A stretch of 64,000 bases of DNA from Phoronis australis (lineage: Eukaryota; Phoronida; Phoronidae), in contig NMRA01000539.1 of NCBI GenBank assembly GCA_002633005.1, positions 34,559 to 98,558 on the forward strand, written 5' to 3'. Shown one piece after another: positions 12,701-21,530 of this stretch (position 1 is its first letter; every line of letters starts with the position of its first letter). The translations under genes were made by a program, and so were the position numbers. Under the pieces are notes generated by a model. That model had not been told where the DNA came from, ran no database searches, and worked only from the letters and a program-made list of their open reading frames with translations.

Positions 12701-15700
12701 GTAGGTTATTGATAATAGAAAACTTCATCCCGTTTGAAGACAAGAACAGAATACAGGGAAGGGCTCAGTATGACGAGGACGAAGACACATGGAAGATCAT
12801 GCCATTGCAGAAAAAGTAGGTTAATGACTGAGAAGTTCAGAGCAGAACATTGTTTGAGTTATCCTCTTTGGATTTACTGTACAATAGTTGTTATCAAGGA
12901 ATTGGGTNGGGAGCTCAAGTTGAAGTGAGACCCACAATGCAACACGTGTGTCAAGCACTTGTTCTACTTCTTCACATGGAAATGTACTAGTCACTGTTTC
13001 ATGGTCTAATTATTATGTAATTCACCATTGTTATGCAGGCAAACTGGCATTTTGAGTTGCCAATGCTAGGAATTTGACCAAAAGTCAAATAGCGCTGTAT
13101 GTCCAATTTGTTGTTCTTTCCTTGTTAATTAACTGAAGAGAGTGTGACATTTTGAAAAATGAATCAGTCGTGCAATGCATTTTCTACCTTTGCGAAAGAG
13201 GGGAGCTCCAACTGAGGATGGGCCCGTTCTGCCTAGTTGTGTTTGTCTATGAAATATGATCAGTTTTGTGCATTTCTTTTGTAGGTTATTGATAATAGAA
13301 AACTTCATCCCGTTTGAAGACAAGAACAGAATACAGGGAAGGGCTCAGTATGACGAGGACGAAGACACATGGAAGATCATGCCATTGCAGAAAAAGTAGG
13401 TTAATGACTGAGAAGTTCAGAGCAGAACATTGTTTGAGTTATCCTCTTTGGATTTACTGTACAATAGTTGTTATCAAGGAATTGGGTTTCTTTGATAATT
13501 TTTTACCCAGAATTTTGCCATGGTTTGATTTTTGAAACTTAAGTCCATCTTATCTCTGTTTTTCTCTGTTTATTTTTGTCTAACTGATTGTACTAAAAAG
13601 ATTCCAGCAGTGTTTGTTAAACTTTATATCATCCCAGAATCTCCTGTGCTACCTTCAGGTACGGACATGTAGGTCACAAGTAATTTAATTTCATTTGTGA
13701 CCTTAACTTATCTCCTTGTTACTAAGGCATTACCTGCAACAGGGTTCTGCCGAATTTGTTGCAGTACTTGATTTTTACGCGCTCTTGTTTCTACTGCAGT
13801 TCCCAACAGATGGCTAAGCGCCCTCTATCAGCAGTGGGTAACCGACGGCCAGTAAGTGAGTACGCACGCATGGCTGGGATGATGGGTGGCAACCCTAGGT
13901 ATAAGGTATGTAAAGGGTTTACTACTGGGACACACTTTAGACAGCCAATAGACATAATTTGTTATTGGTGTGCTGTGACGTCCAGTGGAAATATTTTTAT
14001 AGTGAAACGCTTCATGCGTCCAATAGATAAGATTTATTGTTACTACATACTTCTTCCTGGGAATAGACACGTGACATTTTTTGAATAGTCTGTCCAAGCT
14101 ACTTATTCTGTTATCCATTTCTGGTGTCAACATTTATTCAATATATACATGATGGCTAGATGAGGTGTCCTGTTTCATTTGTCAAGGGTGAAAACATTCT
14201 GGCTCTGGAGTTGGATATGCCTAACCGAACAACACGTGACTACGAAGGCCCAAGTGTGGCGCCACAGGTACAGGCAGCCCTTGACGCAGCACTGGCGGAT
14301 GAAGAGGACATAGACATCGATGGAAAGTAAGGAATATTTGCATATCTCATGTCATGCCCTGCGTATTAAGGTCACAGATGTCATTATTTTTGAATTTTCT
14401 CATAAATGATCAAATAGTGTAAAAGTAAAAAATCACTCAGCTTATGAATAGATTCAAATTGCTTGGCATGCTTCAGGAAATCTTTCAAACATTGTAAAAG
14501 AACAGTGGAAAATTTTTCATTTGCTGTCAGGTCCAGCATCCCTGTTGTTGACTTGTAGTTTTCTGTACATGTGAAAATAAAATTCCATATAACATCTGTT
14601 AGCTCGTAATGCCAAGTTTTCTTAGGTAAATATAGGAACGCATAATTATTAAAACCTGTCTGAGACAGTACTGAATGTTTAATCTCCCGGATTTTTGTTC
14701 AGACCGGGCTCTGATAGATAACACAAGACACATTCTCTGAGAAGTCTCATTTCACCAGTGGGGTAATTTTGGATGGGGCCATGAAATTGTAAATTACAGC
14801 GGCTACAAACCTGCCTTCCATCACAAGAACTAATATTTGATTTAGATCACTTACCATCATGAAATTGATCTCAAATTGTTCCTTTGTTGAATTGAAGGTG
14901 GTTTCAATGTTTCAAAAGAACGGATGATTGACGTTTTGTGACATAATAAACAAAATGGATTTTTATCCCACATCCCTGTGCCGTTATGGTGCTAACCTGA
15001 TACTGCACAGCGGAACCCCTGAGGTTTCCAGGGCTTGGAATGACTAATGACAAAAAACGCGGAAACTTTTACGGCCCAAACCATGCGCGCTACCCAGCCT
15101 TGAAATGGTCGATGTACACCTTTCCCCGACAAAAATCGGGAGGACTAAAAAAAAAAAAAAACGTTACCGCCATCACTAGCATGCGTCTGCGTCCTTTTAG
15201 GTCGTCCTTCCACTCCAAACCCACACATTTTTGGCTGCAGAGACGTAGTATTTGTCGCCGCGGTTTACAATGACACGAGAAACCATTGAAAATCCCACCA
15301 CGCTTACCCAGATGCCCTGGCAATGTTGACAATTTACGTTCCTCCGAAACATAAAGAGCAACTTCCGCTTTTCGAGGTAAACGTCGTCTGCAACGCCGCA
15401 GTAAGAAAGGAATTTGCCGCGGAAATTTTATATCAAATCCGATTTTTTTTACGCGGAAATATAATAAAATGCGCGGACAGAACATTTGAAAAAAGCGGAA
15501 ATCCGCGTTTCCGCAGAAAATTCCAAGCCCTGATACCTCATGCTGGTTTTCCGTATGCAGTGCGAAAGACCTTGTGCCTTGTTGCGCAACAACATGTCAA
15601 TTTTGTCCCACTTTTCTATCAAGTTTGGGAAACCCATAAGTGGTGTATTGCTTGAGACGAGGCTCTTTAAGTTGTCTTGTCGCAGTGTATCACTTCTCAT

Positions 15701-18171
15701 CTGAAAAATGAGCAAATTGAGACCAATTTTGTAACGGCAAGTGGCTGCTCTGAAACAAAAGTTTGCTTCTTGGACAGAACACGGGTTTATAGCCACACAA
15801 TAAAATTGCATCAAAATTTCTTGCTTTTTTCTGACCTTGCTTAATTCCAGGTGGCGCTGTTCATGCTTAACTTGTGTGTTTTCAGCCCTTCTGTATTTAG
15901 CAGTAAAGCTACAGCCAAGGCAAAAACAAAAAAGAAAGAAAAAAGGTAACTGCACTGTGGTTTGTGCCTGTGTATGACTTGGCCCTGACTCTTTCTGTAT
16001 TCTATTTCAGTCTTAGAACAAGGTACCATTGGGTTGGAGGTAGAAAGTCAAAAAAGTACTGTACTAGTTAAATTTATTGATGAATTTTTCTTTGTTGTTT
16101 GATTTTCGTTGCGTTGCATATTCTAAATAATTCGTCATCAAGAATTAAAAGTCGTCATTGAGAATTAGAAATTGTCGTCGTGTAAAAACAATGCTGTTTG
16201 AGACGATATGCTCATGGTATGAATCAATGAATAGATTTTCATGTTGTCTTGTTTTAGGGCGGTATCACGTGCCGCGGAACACCCAGGCTCAGATTTTTCA
16301 GTCTTGAAACAAATCATGGATCTATGTGTTCCAGTAGCAAAAAAATCATGCCGCTGTTGAGCAAAATAAGTTCTCAATCAGTTCTTGCTTTGTACTCGTA
16401 AAATCTGCTCTACGGAAACGTTGTTTGTGAAATGACTTAATATTTAGAAGTTGAGTTAATAAATATTTTGCTTGTGAAAGAGTCACGAAACCCTTAATTA
16501 TGAAAATAAAATGTCCCAGACACAAGTGCAAAAAAACATGCAGTTGTTAGGTCAAACTAGTGTGTTTCTGGGTTCATACTCATAAGTCTGTGTCCTGTGA
16601 CATGTATGGGCTGGGTTTTTTTTGTCTTGAGTCAGCTGCTTTGTTTTGTCTAGGCAAAAGACTTTGACATTATTGTGTCAGTTGATGCAAATCATTTCCT
16701 GTACAAGGTGACTTGTTCTTGCACCATGTGCTTAAAAAACACATGATTAGACTTGATAAGAAAATATTATACATCACTACTTGTGGAACTTAGTGTAAAA
16801 TGATTTTCCCTGACGTGGATTTGGGGAGTATGTACATGAGGGATTATTGCATGTTCCGTGATAAGTGCTACCGACATTTGCAGAATTCTGTGGCTGTATA
16901 TTTGTTACAGCTCAGAAATAAACTCAGTTTTATAAGTGATCGGGATCCGAGTTATATCGCGGAGTTCATTATTTTTGTATTGTTTGTTTCAGTTTAATTG
17001 TTATTTATGCTCAACGTTGTTTATCAAATATGACAAGAGGTTTCGTTGTTTTTTTTTTGCAATATGTTCTCGCAAAGTACAAGTAAGGGAAAAGTTAGGG
17101 GCTGTGTAGTCAAGCAAATTCCAAAAAGTGTTTGGCATGGATGTGTTACTATGGAGAATGATATATTTTTGTAAAAAATATATTGTCTATTTCTAACAGT
17201 CATTTCAGTTTGGAGAAGTATTCACTATTTCTTTGTGAACTTCTTAATCATCTAATTACATGCGTGATTTAATTTGTATTTCAATTTTAATTATGTTTGT
17301 TTGAGTTAAAATAATCAAGCTTGAGTTACACATTGATGAATATTTCAACAAATTGAGCAATACGACTCACTGCAGTTGATTTCTAGTCTTGGAGGCCCGT
17401 AGTCTTGTATTCTTGCATTTGGCTGGGTACCAAAATCTCCATTTGTTGGTGAGTGACAAAAACGTTATCAATCATTAGATTGCTTTTTCTTTAAATAGCA
17501 ATGTTGAGTGGTAGTATCATAACCAGTTGTATAGATATTCGTTCCTGGCCCCCTGGAGCAGTAGACTGCAGTGTACATGTTTTGTAAGATGTCAGTTCTG
17601 AGGCAGTATTCACAGCTTTATTTAGCTACACGCAGACCTGTAGCTCTTGTTTTGAACAGTATTCTGATTTGACAAGTCGCGCTCCGTGTAGTAAATCCTC
17701 ACGTATATAGCACGCAATATGGCAGACAAGTGAAATTATATTTTGTGGAATTTCTCCTTTAAAGTAAAGATTAAGAACATTTTCCTCTATCCCAAGCGTG
17801 GTGTGCAGTGTGCAGACAATAATTACTAAAGTTCCCATTATTTACAATAAGGTAAGCAGCCTTCGAAAAAGGGATAAATGACAATTATGGGATTTATTTC
17901 TTTGGGAGGTATGTAGAGAATCACAGTACACCAAACACAGTCTTTTGAAACTGCCTGTGTTGTTTGATTGGTCCTTGTTGAAAACTGGTCTATGATAGTT
18001 GTTTTGGATCTATGTATTCTCATGCCGCTTTATCTTTATCTAGATTCTTGAGACTAAAACTATGGAAGCCTTGTTAAATCGTAACTCTCGTTTTACAGGA
18101 CAACAAAAAATACGAAGAAGGACAAAAATGAGGAGATGTACCCTACAGCACGTGGCCTCGTCTCCAAATGA
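521..18171 (+). CDS. KIF3B: Kinesin-2 motor subunit KIF3B (KRP95 type), 3' part of gene, 17 exons
   Basis: This is a plus-end-directed microtubule motor subunit. In the family it pairs with KIF3A and KAP3 as heterotrimeric kinesin-2 for anterograde intraflagellar and vesicle transport. The exons join in frame to 641 codons plus a split first codon. Visible motifs in order are switch I (SSRSH), switch II (DLAGSE), the microtubule-binding stretch [14 protein letters not shown], the neck [19 protein letters not shown], a basic-then-acidic hinge typical of KIF3A/B, a long coiled coil, and a tail with [15 protein letters not shown] and the terminus ARGLVSK. Tail and neck match KIF3B rather than KIF3A. 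The vertebrate protein is about 747 residues, so about 110 N-terminal residues, including the P-loop, are missing because they lie upstream. Exons 9 and 13 appear twice, through assembly duplication around N bases. All introns are GT–AG. Confidence 0.95.
709..1545 (+). repeat. Minisatellite seeded by exon end and 5' splice site
   Basis: There are eight units of about 92–115 bases, with unit starts near 709, 818, 930, 1036, 1150, 1242, 1338 and 1453. The first unit is the kinesin exon end GACACAGGTGTCTATGTGAA plus the donor gtaggt. Later units keep variants of it, for example GACACGGGTGTCTATGGGAA followed by ggtaggt. The downstream half of each unit has a TGCAGTTGAGGTGAAGG-like segment. Divergence grows along the array. 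Confidence 0.85.
2330..2520 (+). repeat. Two degenerate outlying units of the same minisatellite
   Basis: Segments near 2350 (CCAGACGTGGGTCTCGATGT) and 2460 (CCAGGCATGGACATCTATGT, then aaaggtctga) resemble the exon-end unit of the array at 709–1545 but are separated from it by about 800 bases of unique sequence. Confidence 0.5.
2753..2832 (+). CDS. KIF3B: KIF3B visible exon 2
   Basis: It encodes [20 protein letters not shown] and then DKNRSV, diagnostic of KIF3B, and ends two bases into a Gly codon. The 1,095-base intron after it holds a 33-base tandem duplication near its 3' end and nothing else recognised. Confidence 0.95.
3839..3900 (+). repeat. 33-base tandem duplication
   Basis: Two near-identical copies of a unit beginning CACTAAACTATGGT, at 3839 and 3872, lie just upstream of the acceptor at 3927. 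Confidence 0.85.
3928..3997 (+). CDS. KIF3B: KIF3B visible exon 3 (switch I)
   Basis: It encodes [20 protein letters not shown] and then CSE. NxxSSRSH is the nucleotide-sensing switch I of kinesins. The donor is GAG|gtaagg. The 546-base intron after it shows nothing recognised. Confidence 0.95.
4544..4636 (+). CDS. KIF3B: KIF3B visible exon 4 (switch II)
   Basis: It encodes [20 protein letters not shown] and then [19 protein letters not shown] is the kinesin switch II. QGKTG replaces the QAKTG I recall for vertebrates. The 602-base intron after it shows nothing recognised. Confidence 0.95.
5239..5371 (+). CDS. KIF3B: KIF3B visible exon 5 (microtubule-binding loop)
   Basis: It encodes [20 protein letters not shown] through [14 protein letters not shown], the conserved relay helix and loop 12 region. 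It ends one base into an Asp codon. The 320-base intron after it shows nothing recognised. Confidence 0.95.
5692..5779 (+). CDS. KIF3B: KIF3B visible exon 6
   Basis: It encodes [20 protein letters not shown] and then YDETITTL, the last core strand and helix of the motor. It ends AG, completed by G in the next exon to give Arg. The 390-base intron after it shows nothing recognised. Confidence 0.95.
6170..6348 (+). CDS. KIF3B: KIF3B visible exon 7 (neck linker, neck coil, basic hinge)
   Basis: It encodes [20 protein letters not shown], then [17 protein letters not shown] and the basic run [14 protein letters not shown]. The basic run pairs with the acidic next exon, as is usual for kinesin-2. 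The following 969-base intron holds one copy of a dispersed repeat core (near 6487) and otherwise nothing recognised. Confidence 0.95.
7318..7466 (+). CDS. KIF3B: KIF3B visible exon 8 (acidic hinge)
   Basis: It encodes [20 protein letters not shown] and then [20 protein letters not shown]. The acidic run corresponds to the Glu-rich hinge of KIF3B. The acceptor TTTAAAG has a weak pyrimidine tract, but phase and content fit exactly on both sides. Confidence 0.9.
7506..8269 (+). repeat. Duplicated block, copy 1 (assembly duplication around N8270)
   Basis: It matches 8271–9034 at a constant 765-base offset with roughly 16 single-base differences. It contains the first copy of kinesin exon 9. It ends exactly at the single N. 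Confidence 0.9.
8142..8234 (+). CDS. KIF3B: KIF3B visible exon 9, copy 1 (probable assembly duplicate)
   Basis: It encodes [20 protein letters not shown] and then [11 protein letters not shown], a coiled-coil stalk segment. It is 93 bases, phase 0 at both ends. It is identical to the copy at 8907–8998. Only one copy is expected in the real gene. Confidence 0.8.
8270..8270. other. Single-N contig joint
   Basis: One ambiguous base separates two near-identical blocks: the left block ends and the right block begins at this base. This is the pattern left when overlapping allelic contig ends are scaffolded but not merged. Confidence 0.85.
8271..9034 (+). repeat. Duplicated block, copy 2 (assembly duplication around N8270)
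   Basis: Partner of 7506–8269. It continues into unique sequence on its right side, whereas copy 1 continues into unique sequence only on its left. Confidence 0.9.
8907..8998 (+). CDS. KIF3B: KIF3B visible exon 9, copy 2
   Basis: Same coiled-coil exon as 8142–8234. By the 765-base offset its last coding base is 8999. The donor is AAG|gtgagt and a Gly/Ser-rich-looking minisatellite follows. Confidence 0.85.
8990..9255 (+). repeat. Donor-side tandem repeat after exon 9
   Basis: Degenerate units of about 45–55 bases contain GTGGGTCAG and GGGCCAAGA. Some units recreate the exon end and donor: AAGATTAAGgtgagtcagg at the true site, AAGATTAAAGTGGGTCAG near 9113 and AAGATTAGGTGGGTTAG near 9234. Confidence 0.7.
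9538..9550 (-). promoter_or_regulatory. CTCF-like motif
   Basis: On the minus strand the sequence reads CCAGCAGGTGGCA, which fits the CTCF core CCASYAGRKGGCR at every position. Function is not shown. Confidence 0.35.
9661..9789 (+). repeat. 63-base tandem duplication before exon 10
   Basis: Two copies starting TCTCTTGCCTGCC at 9661 and 9724 share most bases and end at the acceptor of the next exon. They supply a duplicated pyrimidine-rich tract. Confidence 0.85.
9795..9899 (+). CDS. KIF3B: KIF3B visible exon 10
   Basis: It encodes [20 protein letters not shown] and then [28 protein letters not shown] is a KIF3B stalk signature. It is phase 0 at both ends. Cys replaces the Val I recall in LLVGG. 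Confidence 0.95.
9976..10105 (+). repeat. Short donor-like tandem repeat after exon 10
   Basis: About five units of 20–26 bases resemble GAAGGTGTACCTATATG. Each recalls the exon end AAAAGgtatgt at 9895. The rest of this 773-base intron has several CTCF-like or palindromic words (CACTAGGTGTCGCTAGTG near 10457) and nothing coding. Confidence 0.6.
10673..10792 (+). CDS. KIF3B: KIF3B visible exon 11
   Basis: It encodes [20 protein letters not shown] and then [20 protein letters not shown], coiled-coil stalk. It is phase 0 at both ends. The 1,233-base intron after it holds a CA/TG microsatellite and otherwise nothing recognised. Confidence 0.95.
11358..11417. repeat. CA/TA/TG dinucleotide microsatellite
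   Basis: A run of ACACACAC turns through ATATATAT into TGTGTGTG. Its two halves are complementary and could fold into a hairpin. Confidence 0.9.
12026..12144 (+). CDS. KIF3B: KIF3B visible exon 12
   Basis: It encodes [20 protein letters not shown] and then [19 protein letters not shown], the KIF3B stalk end. It ends AA, completed by G of the next exon (Lys). Read-through past the donor hits TGA at once (AAG TGA). Confidence 0.95.
12101..12350 (+). repeat. 100-base tandem triplication including exon 12 end and donor
   Basis: Unit starts TTGGAGCAGACG lie at 12101, 12201 and 12301, exactly 100 bases apart. Each unit carries the last 44 exon bases, the splice donor (gtgagt, gtgaac, gtgaga) and, in the first two, a CACCAGGGGGCG word. 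The third unit breaks off after its donor. Confidence 0.95.
12170..12282 (+). promoter_or_regulatory. Two CTCF-like motifs in the 100-base repeat
   Basis: TCACCAGGGGGCG occurs at 12170–12182 and again at 12270–12282. It differs from the CTCF core CCASYAGRKGGCR only at the first base. Confidence 0.3.
12329..12907 (+). repeat. Duplicated block, copy 1 (assembly duplication around N12908)
   Basis: It matches 12909–13487 at a constant 580-base offset with about four differences. It contains the first copy of kinesin exon 13. Confidence 0.9.
12705..12815 (+). CDS. KIF3B: KIF3B visible exon 13, copy 1 (probable assembly duplicate)
   Basis: It encodes [20 protein letters not shown] and then [16 protein letters not shown]. 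The start of the globular tail (LIIENFIP) is family-typical. It is 111 bases, so both copies spliced together would still be in frame. Confidence 0.8.
12908..12908. other. Single-N contig joint
   Basis: It separates the two near-identical 579-base blocks. The right block starts inside the third unit of the 100-base tandem repeat, a natural place for an assembly to break. Confidence 0.85.
12909..13487 (+). repeat. Duplicated block, copy 2 (assembly duplication around N12908)
   Basis: Partner of 12329–12907, continuing into unique sequence on its right side only. Confidence 0.9.
13285..13395 (+). CDS. KIF3B: KIF3B visible exon 13, copy 2
   Basis: Same exon as 12705–12815, identical in coding sequence as far as I can see. 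It ends AA, completed by T of the next exon (Asn). The 404-base intron after it shows nothing recognised. Confidence 0.9.
13800..13905 (+). CDS. KIF3B: KIF3B visible exon 14 (tail)
   Basis: It encodes [20 protein letters not shown] and then [23 protein letters not shown]-like and RYK words match the KIF3B tail. The 281-base intron after it shows nothing recognised. Confidence 0.95.
14187..14326 (+). CDS. KIF3B: KIF3B visible exon 15 (tail)
   Basis: It encodes [20 protein letters not shown] and then [20 protein letters not shown], the most conserved tail block of KIF3B. It ends AA, completed by C (Asn). The 1,559-base intron after it holds a hAT-like element and one copy of a dispersed repeat. 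Confidence 0.95.
14794..14886 (+). repeat. Dispersed repeat, copy also at 29396–29488
   Basis: Shared words include TTACAGCGGC, TTGATTTAGA and TCATGAAATTG in the same order and spacing at both places. Confidence 0.6.
15029..15532. mobile_element. Non-autonomous hAT-like inverted-repeat element
   Basis: Perfect 13-base terminal inverted repeats CAGGGCTTGGAAT (15029–15041) and ATTCCAAGCCCTG (15520–15532) flank a CpG-rich 504-base body with a 15-base A run. CAGGG ends are typical of hAT elements. I found no clear 8-base target duplication; the flanks GAGGT/ACCTC extend the inverted repeat instead. A lone matching end lies at 29722–29734. Confidence 0.65.
15886..15945 (+). CDS. KIF3B: KIF3B visible exon 16 (basic tail)
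   Basis: It encodes [19 protein letters not shown], a Lys-rich tail like vertebrate KIF3B. It starts one base into a codon and ends AG, completed by G at 18099 (Arg). The 2,153-base intron after it holds a possible microexon at 16011 and one dispersed-repeat core near 17711. Confidence 0.9.
16011..16022 (+). other. Candidate 12-base microexon or alternative terminal exon start
   Basis: It is preceded by a strong acceptor (CTTTCTGTATTCTATTTCAG) and followed by a donor (AAG|gtacca). Inclusion keeps the frame, adding four codons (S L R T). If not spliced out, the frame runs to a TAA at 16069, giving an alternative 19-residue C-terminus. No expression evidence. Confidence 0.3.
18099..18171 (+). 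CDS. KIF3B: KIF3B last coding exon
   Basis: It encodes [20 protein letters not shown] and then VSK before TGA at 18169–18171. The ending LYPxxRGLVxK is the KIF3B C-terminus. Confidence 0.95.
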
Positions 18172-19587
18172 TGCTACCTTTCCCTGGGCACCACCCACGT
18201 GGCTATCTTATTGATCACTGTCGCCTGCTACATGACCTCTGACATCGCGCGTCAGGTGTTTTTCCTCTCCTGAAGATGTCCTCGCTCTCCATGTGCAAAG
18301 TCCCTGCAGCTGTTCAGTACACGCGTGATATTCACGTGTGGTACCTTTTGTACCTGTGTTAGTTGTTGAGACGAGAAAGAAGTGCGGTGGTATTCTTTAC
18401 TTTACCAAAGCTATTGAGTTATCAAAGCTGGCTTTTTCGCAAATTGTTTTTATTAAGTGTTCTCGTACTGCTATAAACAGATGATTTCAGTACTGTGCAC
18501 TGTAAAACTCCTAGGTGAGATATTGAGTTTCCATTAATATTTTTTGACAATGGACAGTGACACTGACTGAAGGAAGTATGCATTTATTGGGTCATGACAA
18601 ACAGAAGTCATGTATTTGTGCAGTGAGTAGTATTTATTATCAAGAATATTTTGACAATCTTGTCAGACTATCAAACCATGTGTATTTGCTGGAAGCAATT
18701 TGTCTCTTAAAGCATTATCTTCCGTCATGTTTACTGATCTGTCCATATTTCCTGTAACTTCAGATGGGTCAATTTTAATCTAATTCGAATGTTAAAACAA
18801 ACTCCTGATTTTACGCAGCCTATTCATTAAGCTCGCTTGAGCTTCAGTTTAAATTCAAACAACGTTAAACAGAATTTTTATTGGAGATTTTTACTATACA
18901 TTCATATAGCTTATACATGTTTGTGTGTTCAACTCTTCCCTCCAATTTTTCAACGTGCATAAATTAAAACGGGAATCTCATTGTACTCCTTTGTGAGTCA
19001 CTAGTTCATCTTAAAATCCGAAAATGTATTTTTTGTGGCATGCCATGTTTCGTGATAGTCACCGATTGCCTTCGATAGTTGCCATTTAACAGTTATGTTT
19101 GCTGCTCCATGCATACTCGTCTCTTGTGTCCTTGACACGACCTTGACCTAATTAGAATATGACTGGTAATCACCTAATTCATTTGCTGGTTAGGTAATAT
19201 GCTATTAATGGAATGGCATGTTTTGACTAAGTAGGTTATTGTTGCCTTGTGTTGGCTGTATTTCATCTCCCTAGATTTATCAAATGTGTTCCTGTATCTA
19301 GATTAGGTCTCCAATCTTGCAGTTTGTTTGCTGATTGGCATCTGTGCCCCAGATATTGGCGAAGGAATATTTTTCAATGATAATTAACAATGACCTGTGC
19401 TGATAGTTTGAAGTGCATAGTCCAGCGTCTAATTTTCATTGAGAAACATTAGAAACTTGACTCTGCCCATTTTACAACACCTTGTACAATGAGATTTGTA
19501 CAAGTTAGAACTGCAGTCAAGATCCCTGTTAATCAAGAATGTCCATCTAAGGTGGTTTTGTATGAGCAGAGCAATTGACTTCATGGC

Positions 19588-19610
19588 AATAAAACATTGG
19601 GTAAAATAAA
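19588..19610 (+). terminator. Candidate KIF3B polyadenylation signals
   Basis: Two AATAAA hexamers at 19588–19593 and 19605–19610, about 1.4 kb after the stop, give a 3' UTR of ordinary length. This is a motif match only. Confidence 0.35.
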
Positions 19611-20960
19611 TTGGTTTACCATGATCTAAAATTGGTGAGCTTTCGCACTTTTTGACTTCTGGAATTGAATTCTTGTGAAAAGTTGTGTTAGAATATTCTT
19701 AGCTGAAATTACATATTAAAAACGCTTTGGCTTTCAGTTGCTAATGGCAGTTGTATTTAGTGGTAGTGGCACTCATTCATTTACGGCAGATAGTTGACCT
19801 TTGAGGTGTGATGCCACACAGATGGCCACAGAAGGCTCAGTGGACTAGCTTGATATCTGATGTAGCCTTGATTTGGAAACTGCCATCGTCCGTCCGGAGT
19901 GGAAAACAATGAGGGAAGTAATGTTTATACTGAAAGTAATGAAAGTAAATGTTTATATTGAAAAAAAATAATTAAATTTTTTTTTCAGAATTTCATTGCC
20001 CCTTATTGTTTATTTTCAATAGAAAAGTTAGAAAGTATCAAGTTTGAAATAGAAGCTCTCAGGTGTACAGTTCTCTAAAAATGTCTGTACTTTGACATCT
20101 GAATCCGGACCTTTCTCAAGTGACCGCTGAAGTATGATACAATCTCCACACCTTATGATATGCCTGTGAAGGCCTACGACTTGTCGACAAGTTTTCTATA
20201 TTGTCAACTTCCCTAAGGATTACGAGCATAGAGCTTAATTTTTTTTTCATTGTTGTAACAGTTTTGGGTCTGGGGTCAGCAGACTGATAGTCCAGCTTGA
20301 CCCTCCCCTTCTTGACCCTTGGCCACCTATATGTGGTACCTGACAACTGTTATCCAACTGTTGTTAATACTAATCCATGGAAACCCCATGGGTCAATGGA
20401 CCTTAGAAGACTATTGTTAAGGCAAGCTTGAGGTAAGTGTTGGTGGAACACAAAGGTTTGAGGCTTATGGTGGACCATGCTTGGAATCTGGACTGATGGA
20501 TTTATTTGTATTAGGGATTTGACTTTGTCAACAATACAGTAGACTTTGCTCTTTTAATGTGAAAATGACAACAGCACTGACCTTAGTACTCATAAGGTGA
20601 AGTTTGTATGGGGAAATTTTCAATTACCTCTTCAGACTAATAACTTAATGCTGGAATTTGACAGAAGTGTTCATTGATGGTGGGATTATGAGACTGAATT
20701 ATAGGATTTCTGTGTGTGGACGCAAAACAGCTGGCATTGATTTTTTTCTAGTATGGCTACTCCGTTTTTCTCAGCCAATTTAATACCTTTGTTAAGGGTG
20801 GTTGTTTCATGTCTTAATTATAAGTTGTTTGAAATCTGCTAAATTTTTAAACAGATTTCCGTTAAAAAATTGAATGTTGTTCTTTGAAATTACGAAATGT
20901 GTTGGCTCGTTATCGTCTTATACTTGATAAAAACACATAGTCAAGCATGGAGTTTAAAAG

Positions 20961-21312
20961 GGTACTAAACCCTGTGTTGGGGATTTCGATCAATTTTCGT
21001 TCTACCACCTGCTAATGCACCTTTGACATCCCACTTGACTGATAAAAGCAGGTTTCTAATAAAAACTGGTACTTTCTTTGTCGCGGACAGGATATTATGG
21101 TTCTTGATGGGTGGTCATCCCTACAGTTGCCGCATAACTTCCCTAAAGCGTAGGTCACGGTTGCCCCTGGAGCGGATTTTTCAAGGAATTTTCAAATTTT
21201 ACTCGAAACATTTGAGGGTTGTTGAGGGTTAAATGGCATTATTTTGTTTCTGAGAGCCAGATGGGAACCTGATTTTTAATATCTGTTAATAGGCCAAATC
21301 CGGGTTTAGTAT
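20961..21312. mobile_element. Short inverted-repeat element (MITE-like)
   Basis: The ends are GGTACTAAACCC on the left and GGGTTTAGTATC on the right, complementary over about 11 bases and 352 bases apart. It contains no coding sequence. Confidence 0.45.
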
Positions 21313-21421
21313 CATTGTAACATAATGATATTCAACAGCTTATTTATCACTGACTTACTTACAGTACATGTGTTTGGTTATATTTGCCTGTGCTTCATTG
21401 ATAATTGAAGACTTAGATACA

Positions 21422-21530
21422 ATGTCATTCACCTTTGACCTGTGGATAAGGCTACATGGGTCATTGACCTTTGGCCTCTCGATAAGGCTACAATGCCATT
21501 AACCTTTACCCTGCTGATGAGCCTCTATTT
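21422..21530 (+). repeat. Imperfect ~36–40-base tandem repeat
   Basis: Three diverged copies of TCATTGACCTTTGACCT followed by GATAAGGCTACAATG-like sequence. Confidence 0.6.

Noticed and set aside
15090-15955. Minus-strand open frames of 131 and 168 codons
   Set aside because: They lie across the hAT-like element and antisense to kinesin exon 16. The T run gives poly-Phe; no domain.
20116-20346. 76-codon minus-strand frame rich in Lys/Arg
   Set aside because: Too short, no domain, no splice partners; likely chance.
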